From: Paenibacillus protaetiae
GTDB lineage: Bacteria; Bacillota; Bacilli; Paenibacillales; Paenibacillaceae
Assembly: GCF_004135365.1 (NCBI RefSeq)
Contig: NZ_CP035492.1
Location: forward strand, 2,836,001 to 2,900,000
DNA length: 64,000 bases
Direction of reading: 5' to 3'
Notes under the pieces: generated by a model
The model's input: the letters and a program-made list of their open reading frames with translations, nothing else
The model's database searches: none
What the model was told of the DNA's origin: nothing
Position numbers and translations under genes: made by a program
Shown here: positions 7,710-16,498 of the stretch, in pieces
Position numbering within the stretch: the stretch's first letter is position 1
Layout: every line of letters starts with the position of its first letter

Positions 7710-8609
7710 TTACATATTACCCAGCTCTTCCGCCCTGCTTCTGAACTGCTCCTCCAATATATCGTACGTTTGCTCCCATGCCGCGATGGACTCGTCGGCA
7801 ACCGAATCCGATTTAGCCTGATCCACAACCGCTTGAAACCGGTCTTTGCAAGTCTGTCCGGCTTCCTCCATTTCCTGCACCAGCTGCTGCTGCTTTACCT
7901 TTGCCGCGTCCAGGTCGCCGCTGTTTTGCAGCTCGCTGATCGCTTGCTCTCCTTTGCTCAGAATCGTCTCCGCGCTGCTGCTGCACATAGCCTGCACTTC
8001 AATAAGCTGCTGCTCGTATTGGCCTTCCGCATCATCGCTTCCCGCTTCATTGCTGCCTGAATTCCCGCCGCTATTGCTCACGCTGCCGGAACCGTTATCC
8101 GTAGCCGCAGGCGGCTGCGACGGGCCGGCCGAAGGCGGTGCCGAAGCCGGCGGAACAGCCGAAGGCGAAGGCTGCGGCGCTGCCGGAGAAGCCGTTTGAT
8201 GCCCCGGCTTGGATTGTGTTTTTCCGGGCAGCTGCGCAGGCGGTTTCACGGACTGCAGCTGAGGTTTGCCCGGCGGCTCCTGCGGCGCTGCGGTACTGCC
8301 GGATACCGGCGGAGCGGATGGCTCCGGCGTCACTTCCGGCGCTGACGCAGGCGTGGCTTCCGCGCCGCCTTGCGCGGCGGCACTGTCCTGTCCGCCCGGC
8401 AGGCTGTCCGGATCGGCAGGCGTCTCCTGCGTTCCGGCTGCCGCTGTTCCGCTGCCGCCGCTCCCTGTGCCTCCAGCTATTTTGTCATTGGCGTAAAATC
8501 CGCCCCAAACAAACAGCAGCATAACCGCAATGACCGATAAAACAGTCACAATCGGGTCTCTTTTCCGTTTGCTCCGGCGGTGCCTTTTCCGTTTCCATGC
8601 GTTCATCAT
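7710..8609 (-). CDS. membrane-anchored protein with Pro/Ala/Ser linker and coiled coil, unknown function
   Basis: I do not recognise this 299-residue protein. It starts with a strongly basic cytoplasmic tip (KRKRHRRSKRKRD, residues 5-17) and one membrane segment (about 19-40), an N-in/C-out signal anchor. Residues about 45-195 are a Pro/Ala/Ser/Gly-rich disordered stalk. The outer 100 residues are Gln/Glu/Lys-rich and predicted helical (EQQLIEVQAMCSS, DLDAAKVKQQQLVQEMEEAGQTC). The two cysteines there could form a disulfide. The shape suggests a wall-spanning stalk that presents a helical head. It lies directly downstream of the two-repeat secreted protein on the same strand, but a terminator separates them. 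Confidence 0.7.
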   Translation of the reverse strand: MMNAWKRKRHRRSKRKRDPIVTVLSVIAVMLLFVWGGFYANDKIAGGTGSGGSGTAAAGTQETPADPDSLPGGQDSAAAQGGAEATPASAPEVTPEPSAPPVSGSTAAPQEPPGKPQLQSVKPPAQLPGKTQSKPGHQTASPAAPQPSPSAVPPASAPPSAGPSQPPAATDNGSGSVSNSGGNSGSNEAGSDDAEGQYEQQLIEVQAMCSSSAETILSKGEQAISELQNSGDLDAAKVKQQQLVQEMEEAGQTCKDRFQAVVDQAKSDSVADESIAAWEQTYDILEEQFRSRAEELGNM

Positions 8610-8642
8610 GTTTCATAATCCCCCTGCTCCATACACATCAAA

Positions 8643-8674
8643 AGCAGCCTTCCCCTGCAAAGAGGAAGGCTGCT
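8643..8674 (-). terminator. terminator of the two-repeat secreted protein gene
   Basis: Stem AGCAGCCTTCC / GGAAGGCTGCT with a 10-base loop is followed by TTTG on the minus strand, a few bases past the stop codon at 8681. Confidence 0.75.
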
Positions 8675-8680
8675 TGATCA

Positions 8681-10957
8681 TTAAAATTTGCCTAATATCG
8701 CCGAACCGATGACGCTTGCCAGACGCGCAACAATTTCACTGGACGCCTTCACCTTAGCCGATGCGGAAATCGTCAGCCCGTTCACCTGTTCAACGGCATC
8801 TTTGGATGCCTGCACCGCTTTCAGAACTACGCCTAACTGCTCCTGAATCGTTTTGGCTTTGGCCAATTCGGCTTTAATGCCGTTCATAACCGTATTGTAC
8901 CCGTCTAATACGGCATCCAGCCCCGGCTGCTCGCCGCCGTTTCCGTAATCATCGCCAATCGTAATTTCCTGGCGGAAAATCGTTTTGCCCGGTGTCCAAG
9001 CCGATCCTCTTAATGCAGCTTGAATAACCGCTTTGCCGCCGGAAACGCCTTTAGCCAGCGTCACTTTGCCCGAGCTGCTTACTTTAACGCCGGCGTCGCC
9101 GGACACTTTGGACCACTCCACCAGCCCGGACGGCAGCGGCTTATCAAATAAAATAAGGCTGTAATCCTGCTGTTTGCCTTTCTGGGACACTTTCACATTC
9201 GCTTGGATCTGCGTGCGAATATAGGCGGCCGCCAATGCCTGCGCCGCCGGCTTGTCGTATTTCAGCGACTGTTGAACCGCGTCCGCTGACGCTCTCAAAT
9301 CGCTTGCTTTAACGCCAAGGTTCGCCAAAGCTTCGCTCACCTTGTAATGATGGTCGCCCAAAACATCGGCAGCCGCCTCCTGCACGAGACCGGTTGCATC
9401 AGCGCCGCCCAAAATAAGCTGCGCAAGCTCCTGCTGGCTGGAAGACGCCACTTCATCGCGGACTTTGCCCGCTACGCCGCCCAGCTGATCGCCATCGCCA
9501 AAGCAGAACACAAGCAGGTCATCGACGGTAAGCCGCTTCACGCCGCCTGCCGCGCCAATCGTCTGCACGGCTGTGCGGAACGCTTCATTGCCCAGCAGCG
9601 CTTTGACCGAATCCTCCGTCGGATTAATGGCGACTGCTCCGGCTGCAGCTACCATACCGGACAAAGCAAGCTTCAGCTGCTCCTTGTCCACCGAAGCCGG
9701 AAGCTTGGACGAGATCGGCGTCCAAACCGGGCTCAGCAGCTTGGATACTTGTGCCGGGCTTAGCTTCGCCAGTTCATCCCGCAAGTTTTTGACCGCTTGA
9801 ATATCAGCTGCATCCCCTTGCATCAGCGAGGCCTGAAGCTTGGCCATCCGCGTCAAAAATGACTGGACCGGGAACGACGCGGAAGCAGCCGCCTGCAGCG
9901 TAACCTCCTGCTGGAAAATAACCTTCGGCGATCCGCCGTACGGGTTCAGCACCTTCGCCTGAATAACAGCGGATGCACGCTCGACATCCGGCGGAATGGA
10001 TACGGTGCCGTCAGGCTTGACCGTCACATCATCACTGCCGGATACTTTGGACCATTGCAGCGCGACGGAAGGAATAGAGATGCCCAGCACCTTCAGGCTG
10101 AACTTTTGCTGCAGGCCGTCTTCGCTGACCGCTGCCGCCGCTTCCGCTTCAGACCGGACATAAGCGACCGCCAAAGCGTTAATGGCCGGCACATCATATT
10201 GAAGTTTGTTCTGGAAGTTCCGGATCGCCGAAGCCGCATCTTGCGCCGTTACGCCCAGATGGCCCAAAATCGCGCTGAACTTATATTGATCCGTTTGCGC
10301 CAGCTGCTTCGCCAGCGCCTGCGTCAGCAGCGCTGTTATTTTGTCATTGCTGCTAAGCAGGCTAAGCAACTCATAAGAAGACAGCTTGGAGACGGCTGCA
10401 CGGATATTGCCCTCGATTCCGTCCCGCGAGCCTCCATCCCCGAATAAAAAGACGATAAAATCGTCCATCGTAATGCCGCTGTCGCCGCCGGCTGCGGCAA
10501 TCGCCTTCAGCGTTGCCCGGAATTGCGGATTCGTCCGGATAGCCTCCAGGTCGGATGCGCCGGAATCGTAACGGATCGAACCCGCCGCTTGTATCATGCT
10601 GAACAAGTTTGTTTTTAACGCCGCTGCGTCGGCCGATTCAGGCAGCTTTGCGGCGATTTTGTCCCATACCGGGTCCAGCAGCGACGCATCCGCAGCCGGA
10701 TTCAGCTTGGCAATCTCGTCGCGCAAATTGCGCACATCCTGCACATCGGCAGGGTCTCCTGCCTGCAATGCCGCATAAATGCCGTTCATCCGCTCCACAA
10801 ATTCAGCGGAAGAAAACGGCGCAGAAGCCGCGCTTGCGGCTTGAATAACCCCCAGCTTGCCTGCGGCGCCTTGCGGGCTGAGCGGCAATGCGCCCAGCGC
10901 TGCAATCGCCATAGAAACGGCAAGCGACGATACGGTTGCTTTTTTCATTAGCGACAT
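8681..10957 (-). CDS. secreted protein with two ~310-residue repeats (helical domain plus Ig-like domain)
   Basis: I do not recognise this 758-residue exported protein. Its signal peptide is MKKATVSSLAVSMAIAALG, with probable cleavage near residue 45 after an Ala-rich stretch. Two tandem units, about residues 47-355 and 363-672, align along their length. Compare ADVQDVRNLRDEIAKL with ADIQAVKNLRDELAKL, and ALQWSKVSGSDDVTVKPDGTV with LVEWSKVSGDAGVKVSSSGKV. Each unit is about 240 helical residues followed by a beta-sandwich of about 70 that resembles bacterial Ig-like (Big) folds. A last 85-residue helical tail follows. There is no LPXTG, SLH or lipobox, so it is probably released or wall-associated. 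It lies downstream of the exopolysaccharide operon on the same strand. A matrix role is only inference. Confidence 0.75.
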   Translation of the reverse strand: MSLMKKATVSSLAVSMAIAALGALPLSPQGAAGKLGVIQAASAASAPFSSAEFVERMNGIYAALQAGDPADVQDVRNLRDEIAKLNPAADASLLDPVWDKIAAKLPESADAAALKTNLFSMIQAAGSIRYDSGASDLEAIRTNPQFRATLKAIAAAGGDSGITMDDFIVFLFGDGGSRDGIEGNIRAAVSKLSSYELLSLLSSNDKITALLTQALAKQLAQTDQYKFSAILGHLGVTAQDAASAIRNFQNKLQYDVPAINALAVAYVRSEAEAAAAVSEDGLQQKFSLKVLGISIPSVALQWSKVSGSDDVTVKPDGTVSIPPDVERASAVIQAKVLNPYGGSPKVIFQQEVTLQAAASASFPVQSFLTRMAKLQASLMQGDAADIQAVKNLRDELAKLSPAQVSKLLSPVWTPISSKLPASVDKEQLKLALSGMVAAAGAVAINPTEDSVKALLGNEAFRTAVQTIGAAGGVKRLTVDDLLVFCFGDGDQLGGVAGKVRDEVASSSQQELAQLILGGADATGLVQEAAADVLGDHHYKVSEALANLGVKASDLRASADAVQQSLKYDKPAAQALAAAYIRTQIQANVKVSQKGKQQDYSLILFDKPLPSGLVEWSKVSGDAGVKVSSSGKVTLAKGVSGGKAVIQAALRGSAWTPGKTIFRQEITIGDDYGNGGEQPGLDAVLDGYNTVMNGIKAELAKAKTIQEQLGVVLKAVQASKDAVEQVNGLTISASAKVKASSEIVARLASVIGSAILGKF

Positions 10958-11024
10958 GAATCATTCACCTCATTTGCTTATAATTAAAGCTGCAATACCG
11001 GCATTTGCTCCTTCACGCCCTGGT

Positions 11025-12323
11025 TCAGGCGGGACGCCCCACGGAATAATAAATAAAGGCAGTGCCCAGCAGATCCTCTTCCTTAAACACATTCCGGCCG
11101 TCGATCAGAATTGCCCGCCACATCGTGTTTTGCAGCTCTTGAAGATCAACTTGGGCAAACTCATCCCATTCGGTCAGCAGGCATAACGCATCCGCGCCTT
11201 TTGCCGCTTCCATAGCACCGCCGCACCATACAACGCCTTCTTTGCCGTATACGGCTTGAAAATTGCTTGTGGCGATCGGGTCGTACGCCCTAACCTTCAC
11301 GCCCGCTTCGACCAGATACTGAATAATTTCAAGCGCCGGCGAATCGCGTACGTCGTCGGTGTCGGGCTTAAAGGCAAGGCCCCATACCGCAATCGTCTTG
11401 CCGCGCAGCTGGCCGCTGAAGATTGCCTCCAGCTTCCGGATTACATTAAACCGCTGGTCCTGGTTAACTTCGACAACCGAACGGAGCAGCTTAAACTCGT
11501 AATCTACATTGCCCGCGATTTGAATAAGCGCCCGGGTATCCTTCGGAAAGCAGGAGCCGCCGTAGCCGATGCCCGCCTTCAGGAACGACTTGCCGATCCG
11601 CTTGTCGTAGCCCATGCCTTCCGCGACTCTGGTTACGTCTGCGCCAACCTTCTCGCAAATGTTGGCAATTTCGTTAATAAACGAAATTTTGGTAGCGAGA
11701 AACGCATTGGACGCGTATTTGATCATCTCCGCGCTGCGGATATCGGTCACAATAATGTTGTCCGTCAGCGGCTTGTGCAGCTCGGTCATCGTTGCCGCAG
11801 CCTCCCTGTTGTCCGCACCGATGACGATACGGTCCGGATACATCGTATCCTGGACCGCCGAACCTTCGCGCAAAAACTCCGGCAGCGAAATGCTGTCGAA
11901 CCGCTCGTCCGTGCGGCTGCCGATCAGCTCGCGCAGCCGCTCATTGGTGCCGACCGGCACGGTGCTTTTGACCGCGATGATTTTGTAGCCGTTCATCGCT
12001 TCCGCCACTTCAAGCGCCGCTTGGTCGATGTAGGCCATATTCGCTTCCCCGCTTGGCATCGGCGGCGTCCCAACGGCAATAATGACGATGTCCGACTCCC
12101 GGACCGCTTCCGCCAAACCGGTCGTAAAGCTAAGCCGCCCGGCCGCCGCGTTAGCCGCCGCCACCTCCTGCAGCCCCGGCTCATAAATCGGGATGCTCCC
12201 GGCTTGCAGCGCCGCGATTTTGCCCGCATCCTTATCCACGCAGATGACCCGGTTGCCCAGCTCCGCATAGCAGACGCCCGATACGAGTCCGACGTAACCT
12301 GTGCCAATCACGGTAATGTTCAT
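11025..12323 (-). CDS. ugd: UDP-glucose 6-dehydrogenase
   Basis: This 432-residue enzyme oxidises UDP-glucose to UDP-glucuronate with two NAD+. The Rossmann motif GTGYVGLVSG is at residues 7-16, the catalytic cysteine is C258 in GIGYGGSCFPKD, and the central and C-terminal UDP-binding regions are typical (VWGLAFKPDTDDVRDSPA). The start MNITVIG at 12323 follows GGGAGAG; the longer ORF start lies inside the preceding manC gene. It is the last gene of the polysaccharide locus, 34 bases after manC. It implies glucuronic acid in the polymer. Confidence 0.95.
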   Translation of the reverse strand: MNITVIGTGYVGLVSGVCYAELGNRVICVDKDAGKIAALQAGSIPIYEPGLQEVAAANAAAGRLSFTTGLAEAVRESDIVIIAVGTPPMPSGEANMAYIDQAALEVAEAMNGYKIIAVKSTVPVGTNERLRELIGSRTDERFDSISLPEFLREGSAVQDTMYPDRIVIGADNREAAATMTELHKPLTDNIIVTDIRSAEMIKYASNAFLATKISFINEIANICEKVGADVTRVAEGMGYDKRIGKSFLKAGIGYGGSCFPKDTRALIQIAGNVDYEFKLLRSVVEVNQDQRFNVIRKLEAIFSGQLRGKTIAVWGLAFKPDTDDVRDSPALEIIQYLVEAGVKVRAYDPIATSNFQAVYGKEGVVWCGGAMEAAKGADALCLLTEWDEFAQVDLQELQNTMWRAILIDGRNVFKEEDLLGTAFIYYSVGRPA

Positions 12324-12357
12324 TTGTGCACTCTCCCATTCATTCCTATTCCGCCGG

Positions 12358-13731
12358 CTATACGGCGCAAATGTCCATAATTTCGCTCCAGTCGAAAGCA
12401 AGACGGACGATATCCTCTTCAATCAGCTCCGTCCCGGTCTGCACCTCGATCATTTCCAGCTCCGTATGCGCCAGCAGGCTGTGCTTGCTCGCTTTGGAGA
12501 TCATGAGCACATCTCCGGCGCGCACCGGAAAATGCTTGCCGTTCAGCACCATCTCGCCGCTTCCTGCCACAACGGTCCATACCTCGTCGCGCAGCAGATG
12601 GTATTGGTAACTTAAATTTTTGCCTGCTGCGATGCAAATCCGCTTCGTTAGCACTTCATTGCCGTCCGGATATTTGACGTAATCCAGCACCCGGTAACGC
12701 CCCCAGCGGCGTTCCTCGTACATCGGGCGGCGGTCGGCATGCTTCATCACGTCTTTGATCATCGGACTCGACGCCTTGTCCGAGACGAGAATGCCGTCGG
12801 GGCTTGCCGCAACAACAATATTCGAAACGTTCAGCAGCGTAATCGGAATATCCAGCTCGTTGACGACATGCGTATTGGTCGAGTCGCCCGCCATGATGCC
12901 TTTGCCGATCAGCGGCGTGCGGATTTCCTCCGTCAGCGTGTTCCAGGTGCCAAGATCTTTCCATTCGCCGTCGTAAGGCAGCGCTACGATATGGTTGGCG
13001 CGCTCCACAACCTCGTAATCAAAGCTTGTCTTGGGCAGCTTGCCGTATTGCCGCGCCATTTCGTCATATTGAATCGGAAAGCCGTAAGACAGCAAAATGT
13101 TAATGAGCAGGTCCAGCTTAAATGCAAAAACCCCGCAATTCCAAAGCGCCGCCTGTTCGATCATGGCGACAGCTTCTTCTTCGCGGGGCTTCTCGCGGAA
13201 GCTTTCCACTCTTACATATGCCGCTGCGCCGTCTGCGCGGCCGGCCTGCGGCACGATGTAGCCGTATTTTTCGGAAGGATAGGTTGGCTTGACGCCCATC
13301 AGCGCAATAGCTGCGCCGGACTGCTCCAGCACCTGCTCCAGTTCCTTTGCTTTTTCAAAAAATGCGCTGTCTACGTATGGATCGACCGGCATGACCACTA
13401 CCGTCTCGTTCAGGCTGACGCCCGCAACGGAATACAAATAAGCGGCGGCCAGCGCAATCGCCGGGTACGTATCCCTTCGTTCCGGCTCAACGATAATTTC
13501 AAGCTCGCTGCCAAGCTGGCTGTACAGCATATCGACCTGCGGCTTGCTGGTGGCGATGTAGGCATGCTCGCGCAGGCCTGCCTGCCCGATCTGGTTCCAA
13601 ACCCGCTGGACCATAGATTCCAGCTCGCCGTCAGCCGTTTGAAGCACTTTCAAAAACTGCTTGGAACGCGATTCATTCGAAAGCGGCCACAGGCGTTTGC
13701 CCGAACCTCCCGACAGAAGTACCAATTTCAT
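12358..13731 (-). CDS. manC: mannose-1-phosphate guanylyltransferase / type II phosphomannose isomerase-like (ManC)
   Basis: This 457-residue protein has an N-terminal sugar-nucleotidyltransferase with LLSGGSGKRLWPLSNESRSKQFL, a pyrophosphorylase signature of the GDP-mannose class. Its C-terminal cupin runs from about residue 345 and includes VVAGSGEMVLNGKHFPVRAGDVLMI. ManC proteins make GDP-mannose, and the cupin usually isomerises fructose-6-P to mannose-6-P. The protein is slightly shorter than enterobacterial ManC, so I am unsure that both activities are kept. Start follows GGAGGAGG. It lies between wzx (160-base gap) and ugd in the exopolysaccharide locus. Confidence 0.87.
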   Translation of the reverse strand: MKLVLLSGGSGKRLWPLSNESRSKQFLKVLQTADGELESMVQRVWNQIGQAGLREHAYIATSKPQVDMLYSQLGSELEIIVEPERRDTYPAIALAAAYLYSVAGVSLNETVVVMPVDPYVDSAFFEKAKELEQVLEQSGAAIALMGVKPTYPSEKYGYIVPQAGRADGAAAYVRVESFREKPREEEAVAMIEQAALWNCGVFAFKLDLLINILLSYGFPIQYDEMARQYGKLPKTSFDYEVVERANHIVALPYDGEWKDLGTWNTLTEEIRTPLIGKGIMAGDSTNTHVVNELDIPITLLNVSNIVVAASPDGILVSDKASSPMIKDVMKHADRRPMYEERRWGRYRVLDYVKYPDGNEVLTKRICIAAGKNLSYQYHLLRDEVWTVVAGSGEMVLNGKHFPVRAGDVLMISKASKHSLLAHTELEMIEVQTGTELIEEDIVRLAFDWSEIMDICAV

Positions 13732-13892
13732 GCCGATTTTCCTCCTCCAAGTTTTACGGGGCTAACCGTTTTACGAAGCGCTGCTCCTTGACATTACATC
13801 GCAGTAAAATCCGGCTTCGAAAGCATAAACCCGTCTCGCTGTGCAGCGTTCTGCTGCGCGGGGCGCAGCCTCCGGCGGCACTTTCCCTCAAG

Positions 13893-15248
13893 CTACTCCA
13901 CCGCCACTTTGCTTTTGCTTCTGCGGCGCTGAAGCTTTTGCCATACAAAATCCATATCTTCCTTGCGGATGAGCATATGGGACAAAGGCGTCTTGAACGT
14001 CATCTTCACCGCTCCAACGCTCAGCACCATCCGCACGACCGAACCGGCCAGCATCGACAACGCGACGCCGTTAATGCCCATCGCCGGAGCCAGCATAAAC
14101 ATGAGGCCGACAGTGACCGCCAGCGCCACGATTTGGCGGAACAGGACAAATCCCGGACGGCCGATCGCATTAAAGGCGGTAGCCAGCAGCCACGAGTTCC
14201 CGCCGATCACGCATTCGATGCACAGCAGGTAGAACGCCGTTCCGCCTTCCATAAAACGGCTGCCAAACACGATGCCGAGAAACAGATGCCCGAGAACCAT
14301 GCAAGGAACCAGCGCGGCCAGCATAATTAGCAGCGTAATGCGGAACGCCCTGACGACCGTCCGGATCACTTTATCCTTATCCATCTCGGCCACCGTCGGG
14401 AACAAGACGCTCGTAATTGCGCTTTGCGCCACATTAAAGAGACGCGACAGCGAATAAACGACCGTATACAGCCCCAGCTCCTTCGCGGTCAGCATCGACA
14501 AAATGATCAGCTTGTCGAACTGGTTGTACAGCGTCCCGAGCAAATCCACGCCGTATACTTTGCCGCCGTAGCGGAACAGTGCCGCCGCCACGGTTTTATC
14601 AAACAGCTTCCTGAGCCAGTCAAACTTCAGGTCATGGCGCAAACGGTAAAAAGCCCACAGAATGACAAGCAGGCTGGTCCCCAAATAAACGGCCGACGCC
14701 GCTGTGATGCTCAGCACATGCAGCAGCCCTAAGGCGACCAAGCCCAAAAAGTTGGCCACAGGCATAAACAGCCTTAGGTTGTTGTACACTTCAAACCTGT
14801 GCAAGCTTTGCGCCATGGCGGAGATGACGTTCATCGCCAGAAATAGCGGAAACGCAAACAAGGTGTACCATCTTGCCGTCTGGATAATGCCGCTGCCATA
14901 GCCGCCCATCCAATGCGGAATAAAAATCCAGATCACGATTGCCATGACAGCGCTGAGCGGGATCTGGAACATAAAGCAGGTACGGATAAAGTCCGTTGCC
15001 GAACCTTTGCTGTTTTTTACGTTGTAAATAAGCGACATCGGCAGCCCGAAGCTGAGAATGCTGGACAGAAACGTCGGCCAGAACAAAATAGCCGTCAGCT
15101 CGCCGCGGCCCTCGACGCCAAAAATGCGGGCGGTAATAACGGAAATGAGCATGTTCAAAAAGACCATCAGCATATTGGTGAAGCTGGTCTTCAAAATGGT
15201 GTTCAGCAGGCCTTTGGCCTGAAAAAAAGATTTGAACCGCTTCGCCAT
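13893..15248 (-). CDS. wzx: oligosaccharide repeat-unit flippase, Wzx type (MOP superfamily)
   Basis: This 451-residue membrane protein has 12-14 predicted helices. It begins KGLLNTILKTSFTNMLMVFLNMLISVITARIFGVEGRGELTAI, the usual polysaccharide_synt family opening. Wzx proteins flip lipid-linked repeat units to the outer face for Wzy. The ATG at 15248 overlaps the stop of the pyruvyltransferase gene (TGATG), which indicates translational coupling. A GTG one codon earlier is an alternative. A basic C-terminal tail (RRRSKSKVAVE) would be cytoplasmic. Confidence 0.9.
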   Translation of the reverse strand: MAKRFKSFFQAKGLLNTILKTSFTNMLMVFLNMLISVITARIFGVEGRGELTAILFWPTFLSSILSFGLPMSLIYNVKNSKGSATDFIRTCFMFQIPLSAVMAIVIWIFIPHWMGGYGSGIIQTARWYTLFAFPLFLAMNVISAMAQSLHRFEVYNNLRLFMPVANFLGLVALGLLHVLSITAASAVYLGTSLLVILWAFYRLRHDLKFDWLRKLFDKTVAAALFRYGGKVYGVDLLGTLYNQFDKLIILSMLTAKELGLYTVVYSLSRLFNVAQSAITSVLFPTVAEMDKDKVIRTVVRAFRITLLIMLAALVPCMVLGHLFLGIVFGSRFMEGGTAFYLLCIECVIGGNSWLLATAFNAIGRPGFVLFRQIVALAVTVGLMFMLAPAMGINGVALSMLAGSVVRMVLSVGAVKMTFKTPLSHMLIRKEDMDFVWQKLQRRRSKSKVAVE

Positions 15249-16498
15249 CACATCTCACTGGCGTACGAAAGCACCGCCATCCCCGTTTTACCTTTGTTCA
15301 AGCCGCTGATGTAACGGGCCGGGTGTGATGCCGCCGCTGTGATGGCCGGTATCGTGCCTGCCAAATGCGCCCGCAGCTCCGTCCGTCTGCTCCAGCAATC
15401 TTCCACGGCCGCGATCAGCGCTGCCGGCTCAATGTCGTTGATCTCCAGCACGTAATCGTTCAGCTTCAGCATCTCCATAATGCCGCGCGTTTTGTGTTCG
15501 TAATTGATCGCCACAGTAGGCACATGGTTAGCGAGTGCAAATATATTGGAATGCATCCGCGTTCCGACGAACATATCCATTTTGGAATACAAATATTTCA
15601 AATGGCGCGGCGCAAAGTCGTAATCAAGCAGTTCCGCCTCCTTGATTGCTCCCGCTTTCAGCACTTCCCGGCTAATGATCCGGTCATCGTTGAACGGGTT
15701 CGGGCCAAGCACCTGCGGCATCAGCAATACTTTGGCGCGGTAGGTCCGCTCCAAGTACTCGATCGCGCGGGCCAAGCTTTGAATGTAACGGGTGCGCCGC
15801 TCCTGCGGGCCGCTTAACCCCGGGAACACCCAGTCCCTCGCCGTTAAGCCGATCAGCGGACGGTCCCCGATTTCCGCTCTGATTTTGCCGACCAGCTCGT
15901 CGATTTCTCCGGATGGCGCCATCTCCATGCAAAAGGCGGAGTCGGGAACGACTTCCGTCGGAGCCGTTACGCCAATCGTCTGCAGAAGCTTCTCCGATAT
16001 CGTTTCCCTGACGAATATATTCGACGTCTTGTTCAGCAGCTTCGCCGCCAGCTTCCGGTTAAAGCCGCCGACCAGCGGACCGATCGACTGCGAATAAATG
16101 ACGACCGGCTTCTTGTAGTCGTATGCGGCTTTAATTTGGATAAAATGCTGCAGCGTCATCAGGCTGAGCCCGTGCGCCAGCAAAAAACCGCCGCCGCAGC
16201 TGACAACCACATCCGCCCACTCGTAATCCGGATCTTTAATCTTGAATGCGTACGATTTCATTAACCGCAGCAAATAGCCGATCTTTTGCGGTTTCGTCGT
16301 GCCTTCCGAAACGAGAATATTTTGAACCGTTTCGTTAACCGGCACGTCGTATGCCGGCTGATCCACGTGAGGGAACCGGCTTTTAATGCGGATGCGGCAG
16401 CCCGGCACCTGTTCGCGCATGGAGTCGATCATCGACAGCACAATGCCCGCGTCGCCTTTGTTTCTCGCAGAATGCACATTAATGATGAGAATATTCAA
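15248..16498 (-). CDS. polysaccharide pyruvyl transferase family protein
   Basis: This 416-residue CsaB/WcaK-type enzyme has NILIINVHSARNKGDAGIVLSM at the N-terminus, CGGGFLLAHG near residue 115, and the C-terminal FVGTRMHSNIFALANHVPTVAINYEHKTRGIM. The R-H pair and Glu typical of pyruvyltransferases are in that last block. The family transfers pyruvate from PEP to form ketals on sugars. The TTG at 16498 was chosen because AGGAGG lies 9 bases upstream; the start overlaps the end of the preceding glycosyltransferase by 20 bases. It implies a charged pyruvyl decoration on the polymer. Confidence 0.88.
   Translation of the reverse strand: MNILIINVHSARNKGDAGIVLSMIDSMREQVPGCRIRIKSRFPHVDQPAYDVPVNETVQNILVSEGTTKPQKIGYLLRLMKSYAFKIKDPDYEWADVVVSCGGGFLLAHGLSLMTLQHFIQIKAAYDYKKPVVIYSQSIGPLVGGFNRKLAAKLLNKTSNIFVRETISEKLLQTIGVTAPTEVVPDSAFCMEMAPSGEIDELVGKIRAEIGDRPLIGLTARDWVFPGLSGPQERRTRYIQSLARAIEYLERTYRAKVLLMPQVLGPNPFNDDRIISREVLKAGAIKEAELLDYDFAPRHLKYLYSKMDMFVGTRMHSNIFALANHVPTVAINYEHKTRGIMEMLKLNDYVLEINDIEPAALIAAVEDCWSRRTELRAHLAGTIPAITAAASHPARYISGLNKGKTGMAVLSYASEM

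Noticed and set aside
8138-8524. Plus-strand open frames across the Pro-rich gene
   Set aside because: They arise because GC-rich Pro/Ala/Ser codons read open in all frames; the minus-strand frame alone has a ribosome site, basic tip and membrane helix.
11256-12380. 374-codon open frame opposite ugd
   Set aside because: Ugd is certain on the other strand, and the antisense product is Arg-rich without any domain.
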